64,000 bases of DNA from Lactuca virosa (GCA_928212115.1 CAKMRJ010005523.1:98233323-98297322), one strand, 5' to 3'; positions 33,651 through 45,362 are shown, numbered from the stretch's first letter. Translations and numbers: made by a program. The notes: generated by a model not told the origin, from the sequence alone.

Positions 33651-33682
33651 CCCGAGGATTTAGGGTTTCAGCCCACAGCGTA

Positions 33683-33782
33683 GACTCATCGAGTCCCCCC
33701 TTTCCGACTCGTCGAGTCCGCTCATTAATCCAGTCAGCAAACGCGATCCTACTCGACGAGTCCAAGCGTCAACTCGTCGAGT
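33683..33782. promoter_or_regulatory. Cluster of four ACTCGTCGAGT-class palindromes
   Basis: GACTCATCGAGTC (33683-33695), GACTCGTCGAGTC (33706-33718), ACTCGACGAGT (33751-33761) and ACTCGTCGAGT (33772-33782) lie upstream of the TATA-like box. A second cluster in the transcribed part of the LTR (32923-33090) includes ACTCGGCGAGT variants. All are repeated in the right LTR. The same word occurs in the Copia-2 leader. Confidence 0.6.
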
Positions 33783-33840
33783 CCCTCTCTTTTACTCAAA
33801 AACATGATCAAACATAATACCTGGAAATCCGGATGTTACA

Positions 33841-33857
33841 ATTCTCCCCCACTAGAA
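33841..33857 (-). promoter_or_regulatory. Polypurine tract of Gypsy-C
   Basis: The - strand reads AGTGGGGGAGAAT directly before the 3' LTR start TGTAACATCC. Confidence 0.85.
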
Positions 33858-35234
33858 TCAGACTTCGCCCTCGAAGTCTTGCTCCGCAAACAACTCTGGA
33901 TGCTGCTCTCGCATCTCCAACTCCGGCTCCCAAGTCAGCTCGGACCCTCTCATATGCTGCCACTGGACTTGAACCAGGGGCAACTCCTTGTTCCTCAGAA
34001 CCTTGATCTTTCGATCCACAATCGCAACCGGCCTCTCAACATAATTCAGGCTCGCATCCACCTGAATATCTCCAAATGGCACCACCGCCGACTCGTCGGC
34101 TATACAGTTCCTCAACTGAGACACGTGGAAGGTATCATGAATCTGGCTTAACTCCGAAGGTAGTTCCAAACGATACGCTACACTGCCCACCCTCGCGGTC
34201 ACCCGGAACGGACCAATGTACCGGGGTCCCAACTTGCCCCTCTTCCTGAATCGGATCACTCCTTTCCAAGGAGATACCTTCAGGAGAACGAAGTCTCCCA
34301 CTTGAAACTCATGCTCGGACCGTCGCCTATCCGCATAACTCTTCTGGCGACTCTGAGCTGTCAACAACCTCTGCCTGACCTGCTGTATCTGCTCTATCGT
34401 CTGAAGCACTAACTCAGTGCTACCCAACACTCGCTGCCCGACCTCTCCCCAGCAGATGGGAGTCCGACACCTCCTCCCATACAACAAGTCAAAGGGAGGC
34501 ATACCGATACTCGAATGGTGGCTGTTGTTATAAGAAAACTCAGCCAACGGCAGATACGTGTCCCAACTTCCTCCGAAGTCCAACACACATGCCCTAAGCA
34601 TATCCTCGAGCGTCTGAATCGTCTGCTCGCTCTGACCGTCCGTCTGTGGGTGGTATGCGGTACTGAAATGCAGCCTTGTACCCAACTCCTCGTGGAATTT
34701 CTTCCAAAACCTGGAAGTGAAACACACATCTCGGTCCGACACGATCGAGATCGGTACTCCATGCCGCGATACCACCTCTCTCACATACAACTCTGCCAGC
34801 CTCTCTGCAGAAGAGCTCTCACTGATAGCAAGAAAATGAGCGCTCTTCGTCAGCCGGTCAACGATCACCCAAATTGCCTCGACACCTCTCACAGTCCTCG
34901 GCAATTTGGTGATAAAATCCATGGAAATCCGTTCCCACTTCCACTGGGGAATATCAAGTGGCTGCAACTTGCCATGCGGTCGTTGGTGCTCGGCCTTAAC
35001 CCTGCGACAGGTCAAGCACCTCTCCACAAACCATGCGACATCCCTCTTCATACAGGGCCACCAATACTCTCTCTTCAGGTCCAAATACATCTTAGTGGCC
35101 CCGGGATGGATCGAGAACCTCGATCTGTGCGCCTCCTCCATCAAAATGGTACGTTCCCTGCCCTCAAATGGCACCCAAATCCGACCCTGAAAGGTCATAA
35201 GCCCTCGGCTATCGGCAATGAACTCAGATACCTA
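33858..35234 (-). pseudogene. Gypsy-C integrase with chromodomain-like tail
   Basis: 446 clean codons from 35198 down to the natural stop at 33858. The N-terminal zinc domain shows HRSRFSIHPGATKMYLDL then CLTCRRVKAEH (HHCC). The catalytic core shows the D,D,E residues in ISMDFITKLP, IVSDRDVCFTSRFW and TDGQSEQTIQTLED. The C-terminal domain has FQVGDFVLLKVSPWKG and GKLGPRYIGPF. The tail VQVQWQHMRGSELTWEPE is chromodomain-like. The enzyme inserts the cDNA and the tail probably targets heterochromatin. It is separated from RNase H by TAG at 35232-35234, so the Met start is not the natural one. Confidence 0.93.
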
Positions 35235-35792
35235 CCCGATCACCCGTTCTCTCTTGCGCTTTTCCGGTCTCATGGCCTCTACCTGGGCCTCCCGAATGGT
35301 GTCCAACACTGGAGTCATCACCGTCAACCTCATACAAACATCTAGTATCGGGGCACTCTCCGCCCTACGACTCAAGGCATCGACTACAACGTTAGCCTTG
35401 CCCGGGTGGTACAGGATCTCGCACTCATAATCCTTTACCACATCCAACCATCTCCTCTGGCGCATGTTCAGGTTGGGCTAATCCATCATATACTTCAAGC
35501 TCTTGTGGTCCGTGTATATGGTACACCGAACCCCATACAAATAGTGGCGCCAGATCTTGAGGGCGAACACCACAGCCGCCAACTCCAGATCGTGAGTAGG
35601 ATACCTCGTCTCATGAGGCTTCAGCTGCCTCGATGCGTATGCTATCACATGCCCCCTCTGCATCAGCACCGCACTCAATCCCGATATCGACGCGTCACAA
35701 TACACCAAAAAATCCTCCATCCCTTCCGGAAGGGCTAACACTGGGGCTTCGCATAATCTCTGGCGAAGTGTCTCGAATGAGGCATGCTGCTA
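35235..35792 (-). pseudogene. Gypsy-C RNase H and connection
   Basis: Two open pieces. The first (35478-35741, extending upstream to the TAG at 35790-35792) carries RNase H motifs: VYCDASISGLSAVLMQ, RQLKPHETRYPTHDLELAAVVFAL and TDHKSLKYM. The second (35232-35465) reads MRQRRWLDVVKDYECEILYH then NVVVDALSRR, the end of the domain. They are split by TAG at 35478-35480. Both are in the same frame as RT and integrase, so only point mutations separate them. Confidence 0.9.
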
Positions 35793-37193
35793 CGGGCCAC
35801 AACTGAAAGCCACGCCCTTCCGGGTCAACCTGGTGAGAGGAACAACAATCCTGGAGAAGTCCTTGATAAATCTCTGATAATAGCCGGCCAACCCCAGAAA
35901 ACTCATGATCTCTGAAGGGGATCTCGGCACCTCCCAACTCATCACAGCCTCAATCTTGGCCGGATCGACCAATATCCCATTTTGGTTGACGAGGTGTCCT
36001 AGGAACTGGACCTCTCGTAACCAGAAATCACACTTGGAGAATTTGGCGTACAGCCTCTCCGATCTCAGAACTCCAAGGATCTCTCTCAAGTGCTCCTCAT
36101 GCTGCTCTCTGGATCTCGAATACACCAATATATCATCAATGAACACTATCACCGAACGATCCAGCATCGGCTTGCACACTCTGTTCATGAGATCCATGAA
36201 CGCCGCTGGTGCATTGGTGAGTCTGAAAGGCATCACCACGAACTCGTAATGCCCATAACGAGTCCTGAATGCTGTCTTCTGGATATCCTCCTCACGCACT
36301 CTCATCTGATGATATCCAGACCTCAGATCAATCTTGGAGAACCAAGACGCTCCCTGCAACTGATCAAACAAATCTTCGATCCTCGGTAAGGGGTAGCGGT
36401 TCTTGACTGTCAGCTTGTTCAACTCCCGGTAATCAATGCACATCCGGTGTGAACCATCCTTTTTCTTGACAAAAAGGATCGGTGCTCCCCACGACGAGCT
36501 ACTCGGCCGAATAAACCCCTTCCCCAGCAGCTCCTGCAGCTGTGAGGATAACTCCTGCATCTCTGGTGGAGCAAGGCGATAGGGCGCCTTGGCGATAGGC
36601 GCTGCCCCCGGAACCAAATCGGTGCGGAACTCTACCTGCCTCTCAAGAGGCACACCCGGCAACTCCTCGGGAAAAAGATCCGGGAACTCACGCACTATCG
36701 GGACCTCATCGACCAACCTCGGTCTCTCTGCATCTACTCTCGTATCCACCAAATAAGCCACAAACCCACTACAGCCCTGCTGTAGGCTCTGCCTCGCTCT
36801 AGCGGCCGAACAGAATGCTGACCCAGAACGGGTACCCTCACCATAAACCGTAAGAACTCCCCCACTAGGGTCTCGTATGGTCACCAGCTGTCGCTCGCAG
36901 TCGATAACCGCTCCAAACCTGCTCAACCAGTCCATGCCCACGATGACACAGACATCTCCCATCGCAATCGAGACCAAATCAATCGGAAACTCAACGCCGA
37001 AGATCTCGAGTACACATCCTCGAATCACATCCGTGGCATACACCGCTCTCTCGTCAGCTATGGAAACTCACAGAGGTCGACTCAACGCCTCTCGACGGAT
37101 ACTGATGTGCCGACTAAAGGCTAATGATATAAAAGATCGACTCGCACCCGAGTCAAATAACACCAAGGCAGGTACAGAACTCACAAGAAAAGT
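35793..37193 (-). pseudogene. Gypsy-C protease and reverse transcriptase
   Basis: The protease active site LFDSGASRSFIS lies near 37150-37175, before an in-frame TGA at 37068-37070. The clean ORF (35790-37043) continues the protease (CVIVGMDWLSRFGAVIDC). RT follows: ILFVKKKDGSHRMCIDYREL, NKLTVKNRYPLPRIEDLF, FSKIDLRSGYHQMRV, TAFRTRYGHYEFVVMPF and an intact catalytic FIDDILVYS. The thumb (FLGHLVNQNGI, FLGLAGYYQRFI) completes it. It closes at TAG 35790-35792, just before RNase H. Confidence 0.93.
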
Positions 37194-37260
37194 ACATACG
37201 CATAACATAATATAAGCACAATATCTCAAACTCAAAATAAATACATGAAAGAATACATAC
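37194..37260 (-). other. Short AT-rich segment between gag and pol of Gypsy-C
   Basis: A 61-bp segment is bounded by direct repeats GTATGT (- strand; 37194-37199 and 37255-37260). Gag reads into it and stops at TGA 37232-37234. Skipping about 65 nt would join gag to pol in one frame. It could be an insertion, or a feature separating gag and pol. GTATGT is also a good 5' splice site, but I see no suitable AG acceptor in frame. Confidence 0.5.
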
Positions 37261-38448
37261 CGGCCACGACATCGGGCGCTGCGCGGACCTCCTCCGATGT
37301 CAACTGGAAGGCTCTCCCACGAGCCTTTGGCGTCTCATCCTTCACTTGCCTACTCTCAGCAGCTCGTACGGTAGCAGGGGCAGATCCATGCGACGCTTCC
37401 TGTGCTGACCCCCGTAGCTGCGGACACTCGGCCTTCCGGTGTCCGGTCTGGTTGCAGTGGAAACAGACTGCAAACCCCTTGGGGCAATCCTTGGCCATGT
37501 GCCCCTCTTTGCCACACTTGTAGCAAGACCCTACTCTACAAATCCCCTCATGAACCTTGCCGCACTTGCCACATGTGCGGCCCTTATGGTTCCCTGATCT
37601 CGAATCGGCGGGCTTGGCCCGCTTGGCTGCCGGCTGGGACTGTGCCGGTCGCCGATCCTTCCCATGAGACTCCGCCTCCTCCCTAGCCTGAGTCTCAACC
37701 TCTATCTCCCTCTTCCGAGCATTCGCCTGAAGCTCGGCAAATGTCCGGTATGACGAGTTCGCCACGAACTCGCGGATGTCTCTCCTCAAAGTTCTCAGAT
37801 ACAGACTCATGCGTGCCTGCTCGGAAGACACGTGCTCAGGGCAGAACATCGCCCTCCCATGGAACATCCTGGTGATCACAGTAACAGACTCAGTACCCTG
37901 CTTGAGGGTCAAGAACTCCTGGGCCAACCGTTCCCTTTCCACCGGGGGAACGTACTCATCACGAAACATAGCGGTGAACCTCTCCCAAGTCACCGCGGAA
38001 AGCTCTGCAGGTGAATAGTGTGCTGTCACAAACTTCCACTAGTCCTTTGCTCCCAAGCGAAGCTGGTTCAGCGCGAACCGAACTCTCAGATGCTCCGGAC
38101 AAGAACACGTATAGAAGCATCCCTCAATGTCAGAAACCCATCTCATCGCAGCAATCGGATCCTGAGTCCCATCAAACTCTGGTGGCTTCGTGTTGCTGAA
38201 CTCCCGGAACAGCAACAAATCGCCACCCTGAGGTCTAGCAGCAGCAACAGCCGCAGTGGCCGCAGCAGCCGCAGCCTCAGTAACCGCTGCGTATCTCTCA
38301 TCGAAAGTCTCAATCAGGGTGGTCTTAATAGACCCAAACATCTCTGGTATCTCTGCGCGATCGCCGCAGCCACCTCCTCGTGGATCATCTGGCGGAGCTC
38401 CTCATCACTCACTCCGCTGGTCTCTGGTCTGTGGCGTGTCCCAACCAT
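37232..38448 (-). pseudogene. gag: Gypsy-C Gag (one frameshift, one stop)
   Basis: The natural start is probably ATG at 38446-38448 (MVGTRHRPETSG). A one-base shift near 38345 moves the frame to MFGSIKTTL. The Gag core shows FREFSNTKPPEFDGTQDPIA, AMRWVSDIEGCFY and VRFALNQLRLGAKD, then TAG at 38039-38041. Then come WERFTAMFRDEYVPPVERE, QEFLTLKQGTESV and the Cys/His cluster: CGKCGKVHEGIC, CYKCGKEGHMAKDC and CFHCNQTGHRKAEC, the last two being true CCHC knuckles. The protein forms the particle and packages RNA. It ends in the AT-rich segment at 37232. Confidence 0.9.
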
Positions 38449-39040
38449 GATGTCTCTGAAATACAACACAAAATATCAGAGACTCGCTCGAGTATGCACA
38501 CACTCGATATCCCATTCCTACTCGATCCCTGGTACCCTAAGGATTCTTACTTGGGCTGCGCACTGATCCGGTGTCTTCAGTAGTACGGGCCCAATACTAC
38601 CGTCCACACCGCATCAGTATTCACCCCAAGTCCTCTTCCTAGGATCCCAAATCCCAAGTACTCTACTCTCACTATGCATAGGCTACTCTCTAGCAGACCT
38701 CTCATAAGCTCCTCGCTGCTACCTACTCACTCTCAAGCGTCTCCTAGCAGCAAAACCCCTAGGCTAAGGCATCACAAATCAGGCCACTCCAGTCCTAATA
38801 AGAATACCTAGCCTACTCTAACATGCATAACATATCATATCATATCTCATAACACATAATATAAGGGTATTTTGGGAAATCACCGTTCGGGCGCTGGCTG
38901 ATCGTACACATTGCTCTGCTCTGCTCTTTCCAAAACATTTTTAATCTTTTAGAAAATTTTGGTTTTAATTTGAAAATTTTCTCAAATCCTCAGTTTGAGT
39001 TCAAATGCGCCCGAAGGTGCATCCGAATCCCTCAAACCAA
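38449..39040. other. 5' leader of Gypsy-C
   Basis: A non-coding region between primer-binding site and gag in - orientation. A stretch near 38925-39000 is A/T-rich with CTGCTCTGCTCTGCTC-like short repeats beside it. Nothing else is recognised. Confidence 0.6.
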
Positions 39041-39054
39041 GGCTCTGATACCAA
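39041..39054 (-). promoter_or_regulatory. Primer-binding site of Gypsy-C
   Basis: The - strand reads TTGGTATCAGAGCC two bases after the 5' LTR, complementary to initiator tRNA-Met. Confidence 0.9.
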
Positions 39055-39056
39055 CT

Positions 39057-40690
39057 TGTAACAGCGTAAATTTCAAAACAATTTTTCACTTTTAAAGATG
39101 TAATTACATTCATAAGTATTCTCAAATCTCAGTGTATCACATATCAAATCCATAAAAATACATCCCAAGATCAAAATGAATAAAACTCCAATAGTGTGTA
39201 CTGATGATGCCGGCGCCTTCCCGCGATCCTCACTGGTACCTGAAACACATAACACAAAACACTGTAAGCATAAATGCTTAGTGAGTTCCCCAAAATGCCA
39301 CATATAACATATATTAGCCACTCGAGGCCATAACTCTGTGGGCCCACTGGCCCTAACTCTGTGGACCATCTGGTCCTAACTCTATGGACCTTCCGGTCCT
39401 AACTCTGTAAACTTTGGAATACACACAGCATAAATCACATAGAAATAATGCAGTGCAACACATCATATACATAGCATACAAAATACTCTGTCACATAACT
39501 CTATTTACCACTCAAGGTAAAGTATAGTGAGAAGACTCACCTCGGATAACTCGGAAACCCTCGAACTCGGAAATACTGATCTAGCCTCCGCCTAATCACA
39601 TAAAGTAATTATTCTAATCAATACCACTTTCAAAGACTAGGCTAATCCCTCTATAAGCTCTCTAAGGAGGGTAAAAGACCATTCTACGCCTCCAATGGCT
39701 CAAAAGTCCAAACATTGACTAAACCACAATAGTCAACGAAGTCAACTCTAGTCAACGGTCAACTTTGACCAGACTCGTCGAGTGCACTCGGGCGACTCGG
39801 CGAGTCCACTCGGGTCCCCTGAATCCTTTTAAGCATCACTTGGCACGTCGAGCCCCTCCTCCACTCGTCGGGTTACTCTACAACGAATCGCGGGGCAACC
39901 CCGACTCGACTCGTCGAGTCCACTTATGGACTCGGCGAGTTGCTCCCATAACAACTCTCAAATGACCTTCTGAGGTTAGATCTGCTTCTCTAAACTATAT
40001 ATCTGACTTCCCCACGACCAATAACCACGTAAAGGTCGAAACTTGACTCACATGCAATGCACCCAAGGCTTTCCTTGGTGAAATGGCTTCTAAAATGGCA
40101 ACCTAGTCTCCTTTCCTCCATAAACCAACATAAAGCAGAATGGGGAAGGCTCTCTGGACCTCTATGGGTCCAGATCCAAGGTCTAACACAGCAAGGGACC
40201 ATAAACTCAACTTTTCAAGTCCTAAAAGGTTATAGAAAACCCTAGATCATAGATCTTAACCCAAAACAGAAAGGAAGTTCGATTTGATACCTCAACAATG
40301 TAGATCTGAACTTGAAAACCCTGGATCCACAGCTCCCTTGACATCCTCTTGCTGGAAACAACTTCGCCTTTGCTAAATCACACCAAAATCGATCAATATG
40401 ACCTTATAACTCTCTCAGCTCGCTCAAGCTCTCAAGGGGCACTCTCTCTGGATAGGTAGCCGCACAAGAGGGCTATTAGGTCCTTTAAATAGGGCTCAGG
40501 CCAGGGGATTTAGGGTTTCAGCCCACAGCGTGGACTCGTAGAGTCCCCCCTTTCAGACTCGTCGAGTCCGCTCATTAATCCAGTCAGCAAACGCGATCCT
40601 ACTCGACGAGTTCAAGCGTCAACTCGTCGAGTCCCTCTCTTTTACTCAAAAACATGATCAAACATAATACCTGGAAATCCGGATGTTACA
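39057..40690 (-). repeat. Gypsy-C 5' LTR (right)
   Basis: A 1634-bp copy with the same length as the left LTR and few substitutions. It is followed by the TGGGT duplication at 40691-40695. Confidence 0.95.
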
Positions 40691-40695
40691 TGGGT

Positions 40696-41762
40696 TTTCC
40701 AAACAGTATACTCTGTATACCAAACAGTCCCTACCTTCGATATGGTCCTACCTGATTATTGTTTACTAGATAGATCTTGATGTACAATTTGGGAATGTAG
40801 ATTATTGTTTAAATAGCCGCCACGATTATGAAACTAGGCTAAGACATAGTGTTTTACATTTACATCTTTGAAAAGTGTGAAGGTGAAGCGTTGTCCTAAC
40901 TTTGAGTCACCTAGTTCTGTCAGGTGAGTGCATCGTTACTTCCGGCTTACACATAGATATGAAGTATTAGAATGCCATACGTGCTTATATCTGTTTTCTT
41001 GACATGTGTATTATATGCGATAAAGTGATATGATTTTACTTATATAAATTACTTTAACATATTTAAATTGCATTGGGTAGTAAGGGTTTTAGGGAATAAA
41101 ATAACGGTAAGAGGTCATTTATTGTCTATCTGTGTTACCGGGACTAGTCATCTAACAAAGTATAGATGAAGACCATTGACTATTCTAGGTAGTCCAGTGG
41201 AACAGTAGTTAGGGGTGTTAATGATCATACTTTTCAAGGAAAAGAAAAGATGTTCATTCAGTTACTCGATCCCCCTCAGGGTTCCTTATTGATATATGTT
41301 GCTACAGAACCGCCATAGTAATATTGTCTACTCATAGAGATCCTTTAGGATAGGTCCAGCAAGATCATCACCTTAGGATCAGGGAGTGAGAATAACGGGA
41401 ATGGGTAATTGGGTTAATTGTATAAAATAAAATATACATCTTTATTATTGTGAGTTGAAAACCCTATGTGCTCACCAAGTTCCCCAACCTGACCCACTTA
41501 GTTTCTTTGTTTCACCGGTAATGGTTTGAAGGTACATTATGTAGAGAGATTCAAGGACTTTTATGCCATTAGTATAATTACTGTAAGGTCTATAAAGTTT
41601 ATGCATATGTTTTGTATCAATTTTGACATCCCAAGATTTACTTAATAAAACATTTCTTCAGAAAAATTTTTATGGGACAAATTCTGCAACTCAATAAATA
41701 CTCTGTTTTCAAATAAGCATAAATAAAAATGTATTTTTCAGAATATAAAAATGGGTTTGTCA
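40696..41762 (+). repeat. LTR_X, second part
   Basis: This continues the LTR interrupted at 32206. It ends GGGTTTGTCA immediately before a + strand primer-binding site, which shows that LTR_X belongs to a + strand element. The total LTR_X length without the insertion is about 2047 bp. Confidence 0.75.
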
Positions 41763-41765
41763 TAG

Positions 41766-41779
41766 TTGGTATCAGAGCA
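41766..41779 (+). promoter_or_regulatory. Primer-binding site of the composite element
   Basis: TTGGTATCAGAGCA follows the LTR_X end by three bases. It complements initiator tRNA-Met. Confidence 0.9.
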
Positions 41780-42139
41780 CCAGTTTAAGAGAACTAAGAA
41801 TACTGGGGACTTTCTAGACTTAAACTTAGAATGATAAGCACTGATCGATAGCTATATAACTATTATATTCTATGTAGTTTACCTAAATTAACACAGGCAC
41901 TAGCTTACTTTAAGATAAGATGCCTAATTTTCTTTTATGTGCTAATTGATTTATAGAATAACATGCGTTAGGTTGCCAATCTAAATGGCTCTTATTAGGT
42001 TTAAGGTCTATTGCTGACCTAGAATTAGGAAATTTTATGTGTATTTGTTTCTAAACGTTATTAGAACTGGCATATAGCTTTTCAGAGTGATAAGGAGAGT
42101 TATACATCAATAATACCTTACCTATATAAATTCTTGTCT
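41780..42139. other. 5' leader of the composite element
   Basis: About 360 bp of A/T-rich sequence without coding content, between primer-binding site and gag. Confidence 0.55.
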
Positions 42140-43438
42140 CGGTATGCTAAATGCCCGCCTGGGTATATAGAAATTCATAAAGATCAAAAGGAGCGGTAAA
42201 TTCGTCAATAACAAAGGAGGTCCAACTCCTCAGAACGCCAGAGCAGCTACTGCTCAAATCCCAACGAATAATGCTTGAGAGATGATGTAGGACCTGCTTT
42301 ATCAACAACGACGTCAGTTTAGAGAGCTCCTAGTTCAGGAACTGGCCAATGCTCGAGACGGAGCACTGATGGTCAACGAAATGATAATCTTTAACCAAGT
42401 TAATAATGGAATGGTTCCCTATCATCCAATAATGGTTCAGGAAGGGAAGGATGACTCGGAAAGTCATCAAGGACCACTCCCTCCCCTGTAAGACTCAGAG
42501 ATCCGAAGAAATAAGGAAACTAGAGGTTGCTTCAAGTATAAGGATTTCATAACTTTCAAGACTTCATCTTTTAATAGAAAGGAAGATCTAGTTGGAGTGA
42601 TTGAATGAATTTCGGAAATGGTTCTAACCTTCGTCACTTGCGGTTTCACGCGTAAATTGCGGATCACCTATGCGGAGAGACAATTCAAGGGAACAACGCT
42701 TCATTGGTGGAATACGTTAGAGAAAACGATTAGCCCTAACAAGACGTTGCAACTGACTTGGAGTGAATTCTTAAACCATTTCAAGAGAAAATTCTACTTA
42801 GATGAAAATTTTTTGGAGTTGGAGAATCAACTCCTAACTTGAAGAAGGGGAGCATGACTGTAGAAGAATAAACCAACGTTTTCACCGACAAGATGGAGTT
42901 CGCCTTGCACGTTGTTCTGGACAAACTAGCCAAAATTGACAGGTACACTAAGGGGCTACCATGGGAATACACTATACCAGTTAAACCGTCTCTTACTTTT
43001 GAGGAAGCTGTTTGGGTTGCAAGAGCGGTTGAAAGCGTGATTAAGGAGAGGGCTGCCGATAAGACTGAATTCGGAGAAAAGGGGAAATTTGATGGGTCTT
43101 CTAGAAACAAAAAAATTAAAGGGAAGAAAACTAAGTTTTAAAAGTCTAGCTCCAACAATAAGTTTGGAGATAACAAGGAAGCGAGGCGGTACGAAAAATG
43201 TAAGGTGAAGCATGCAGGGCAATTCAATGAGGTCGTGACCTGTTACAGATGTGGCAAAACTGGTCACTATGCTAATAAATGTACTGCTGCTCAAAAGGCA
43301 TGTTTTGAGTGTGGGGAAGCCGAGCATTTCAAGGATGATTGTCCAAGAAAGAAGGGAGCTACAAAACCAAATGTGCCGAAGGCACATAGATTTCAAATGA
43401 TCATGGATGCAGAAGAAGACGGAGTGGATGTTGCTTAA
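42140..43438 (+). pseudogene. gag: Gag of the composite element, decayed
   Basis: Broken pieces of a Ty3/gypsy Gag on the + strand. The N-terminal region (from ~42140) has stops. The core is visible at 42618-42842 (TCGFTRKLRITYAERQFKGT, LHWWNTLEKTI, SEFLNHFKRKFYLDENFLELE) and at 42893-43141 (basic tail GKFDGSSRNKKIKGKK). The C-terminus (43205-43438) has two CCHC knuckles, CYRCGKTGHYANKC and CFECGEAEHFKDDC. Several stops and small shifts separate the pieces. It lacks any following protease. Confidence 0.85.
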
Positions 43439-43559
43439 ATAAGAAATCAAGAAGAGGGAGTTGCATATCCAAAGTTCCTGATTTGAATTAGTCATCCCTT
43501 ATGGTTACTATTTTGTGATGTAAGGAGGCATAGTATATGGTGAACATGAATAAGGTTCT
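43439..43559. other. Junction between gag and additional ORF
   Basis: A short stretch where the gypsy gag ends and unrelated coding text begins at about 43560. No protease or RT is seen, so pol of this element is missing here. Confidence 0.5.
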
Positions 43560-45362
43560 CTTAAGAATTGGCATAATCAATGGCTTTGGTTTGATTGTGA
43601 GAGAGTTGGTCATATGTTTCGTCTTTTCAAATCTTCGTATGATACTTCGATGGAGTTGTTTTTGGAGAAAGAGAATGTTGCTAGGGTATTAAAGGGTTTT
43701 GATTTTGTTGCTAACGATTTCCCGCGGTAAGTTCTGGCTGGGGCGGGCATGAGTACTTCCTGGTGTTTGCGTGGGAAAAATGATCGAGTTCTTTTTCATT
43801 GTTAAGGGTACGTCCTCACTTCCTTCTTTCTTATCTTTCCTTCTCCTTCCTCCCACCCTTTTTATGGTATGTATATCATTGTTCTATATGTGTAGATAAA
43901 CGTGTGCGATTTATAGATGTGCTGACCAAGAAGTGGTCTGGGACTCTTATGTTTCAGGAGGTGTCTCTTGTGGATAAGGTCCTTCCTTCTTTTCACTTTT
44001 GGACTGAAGAGTTTGTTGCTAAAGCTGTTGCTATCCAAGTGGCCACGCGCCTTGGTGGGGGGGGGGGGGGGGGGTTCCTCGATTACTAATGCTCCTGAGG
44101 TGATTCTTCATGAAGTCTACGGTATGGGCAATTTTGGGTTTGCTGATGTGTATACTAAGTCCATCGAGGATAGTAAGGAGGGGGTGATGGATGTTGTGAA
44201 TAAGAGGAAACATATGTGGGAGAGTGTTGGGAAGCAGGTCGAGCCTCTAGCAGTTGTTCATTGTTTGCATCCACCTTTATGGTTTTCATCCAATGCTAGA
44301 GCTTCTAAACCAGGTAGTGGTGATGATGTTGTTATTCACTTATCAGATGTTCAAACTTGGGGTGGTGAAAATATGGTTGTTAAGGGTGGCCAACAGGGTG
44401 AGGATTTGTTGACTGGAGCGTCGTTTGATTTTGGGAATGTATTTTCTGATGAGGAGAAGGTTAATGGTAATAGTCCTAGTGTTGTAGAGGTTGAAGACCA
44501 TGGTGATGGTGGATTTGTGAGTGGAGGGGGCTTCTTTTCCCATAGAGTGGTTGGTGCAACTGTGCCAGCTGGTGAGTGTAGCTCTGGAGATTGGTTTTAG
44601 CCACAGTGGAATTTAGGTGAAGGTACTATGCTTTATGTTTTTTCGGTTGCTAAACAATATGTTCCTCACGCTTTTCTTCCTGGCACCATGGCTGAGATGG
44701 TGAGCTATGCATTGGTAGATTTTATTGGTCCTTTGCGGTTTGTTGTTGCACAGAGTTCCTATTTCTTAGAGGAGGTGACTAGGAGCCTTCAGGAGTTTGA
44801 CATGGTAGACATTGAGTGGCCACAGCTTCGCCAAGAACTTCTCAATTATGTTGGTGAAAATGGAAAGTTTCGTACGGCTGAGGGTGAGCATCATTCTCAG
44901 ATAAGTTCATTGGAGTCACATATATAAGTAGTTGAATTGGAGATGTGGGCCATTGTTGGCTGAGAAGAGAAGGATGGAAGAAAAGGTTTTTCACTGGAGT
45001 CTGAGAATGGTGTTATGAAGGTGGAGCTGGAGAAAACAAAGTAGGAAAACGAGGGTTTGTCAATTCAACTGGAGAGCGTTGAGAGGGATGCTACAGAACA
45101 GAGTTGCATTGTGTCAGCGAGGACTATTATGTTGGATCAAGTTTAGCTAGATTGTCAGTGGCTGTTGACTGAGGGTGTTGTTGGGGTTGTGGATAAAATT
45201 TTGGATAGCAGGGAGTTCGGTTATAGGGTGAATCGGTTCCATGATGCTTGTTTGGCTGCAAGTCACCAGGAAGGGAGGCTGGATTATCATGAGGTGTAGA
45301 TGGCTGGGAGAGTTAAGTTGTAGGATGAAGATTTGAAACACTTTGTTCGTCCTAATGAGTAA
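43560..45362 (+). pseudogene. Additional ORF of the composite element (Transposase_28-like, right copy)
   Basis: This is a decayed protein on the + strand, with main open pieces 43968-44600 and 44628-44927. The first part reads MELFLEKENVARVLKGFDFV near 43650. A possible intron (GTACGT at ~43808 to GTGTAG at ~43893) follows. Then come VRFIDVLTKKWSGTLMFQEV, an acidic middle (44400-44560), and a helical C-terminus (SSYFLEEVTRSLQEFDMVDI onward) ending near 45362. Layout resembles plant 'putative gypsy type transposon' (Transposase_28) proteins that occur as extra ORFs in some gypsy lineages. That is an inference without a profile search. A run of 18 G (44057-44074) disrupts the frame. Confidence 0.55.
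44057..44074. repeat. Homopolymer of 18 G
   Basis: An uninterrupted G run inside the additional ORF. Two ORFs in different frames both cross it, so the true frame here depends on its exact length. Confidence 0.95.

Larger units (their letters stand above)
32207..33840 (-). repeat. Gypsy-C 3' LTR (left)
   Basis: Nearly identical to 39057-40690. Near its 5' end in + coordinates there is a short repeat of the type TAACTCTGTGG(A/G)CC (about 32480-32570, four units). Two clusters of ACTCGTCGAGT palindromes are present (32923-33090 and 33683-33782). Confidence 0.95.
32207..40690 (-). mobile_element. Gypsy-C: near-complete Del/Tekay-type chromovirus
   Basis: LTRs of 1634 bp each (32207-33840 and 39057-40690) are flanked by TGGGT (32202-32206 and 40691-40695). 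In - orientation there is a primer-binding site, gag, protease, RT, RNase H, integrase, a chromodomain-like tail and an AGTGGGGGAGAAT polypurine tract. All domains are present in gypsy order. Inactivation is by a handful of stops, one frameshift in gag and an odd ~61-65-nt segment between gag and pol. The LTRs are highly similar with equal lengths, so the insertion is relatively young. Confidence 0.95.

Noticed and set aside
33804..38583. Long + strand ORFs opposite Gypsy-C gag and pol (for example 34515-35345)
   Set aside because: They are mirror frames of clear pol and gag domains and carry no motif of their own.
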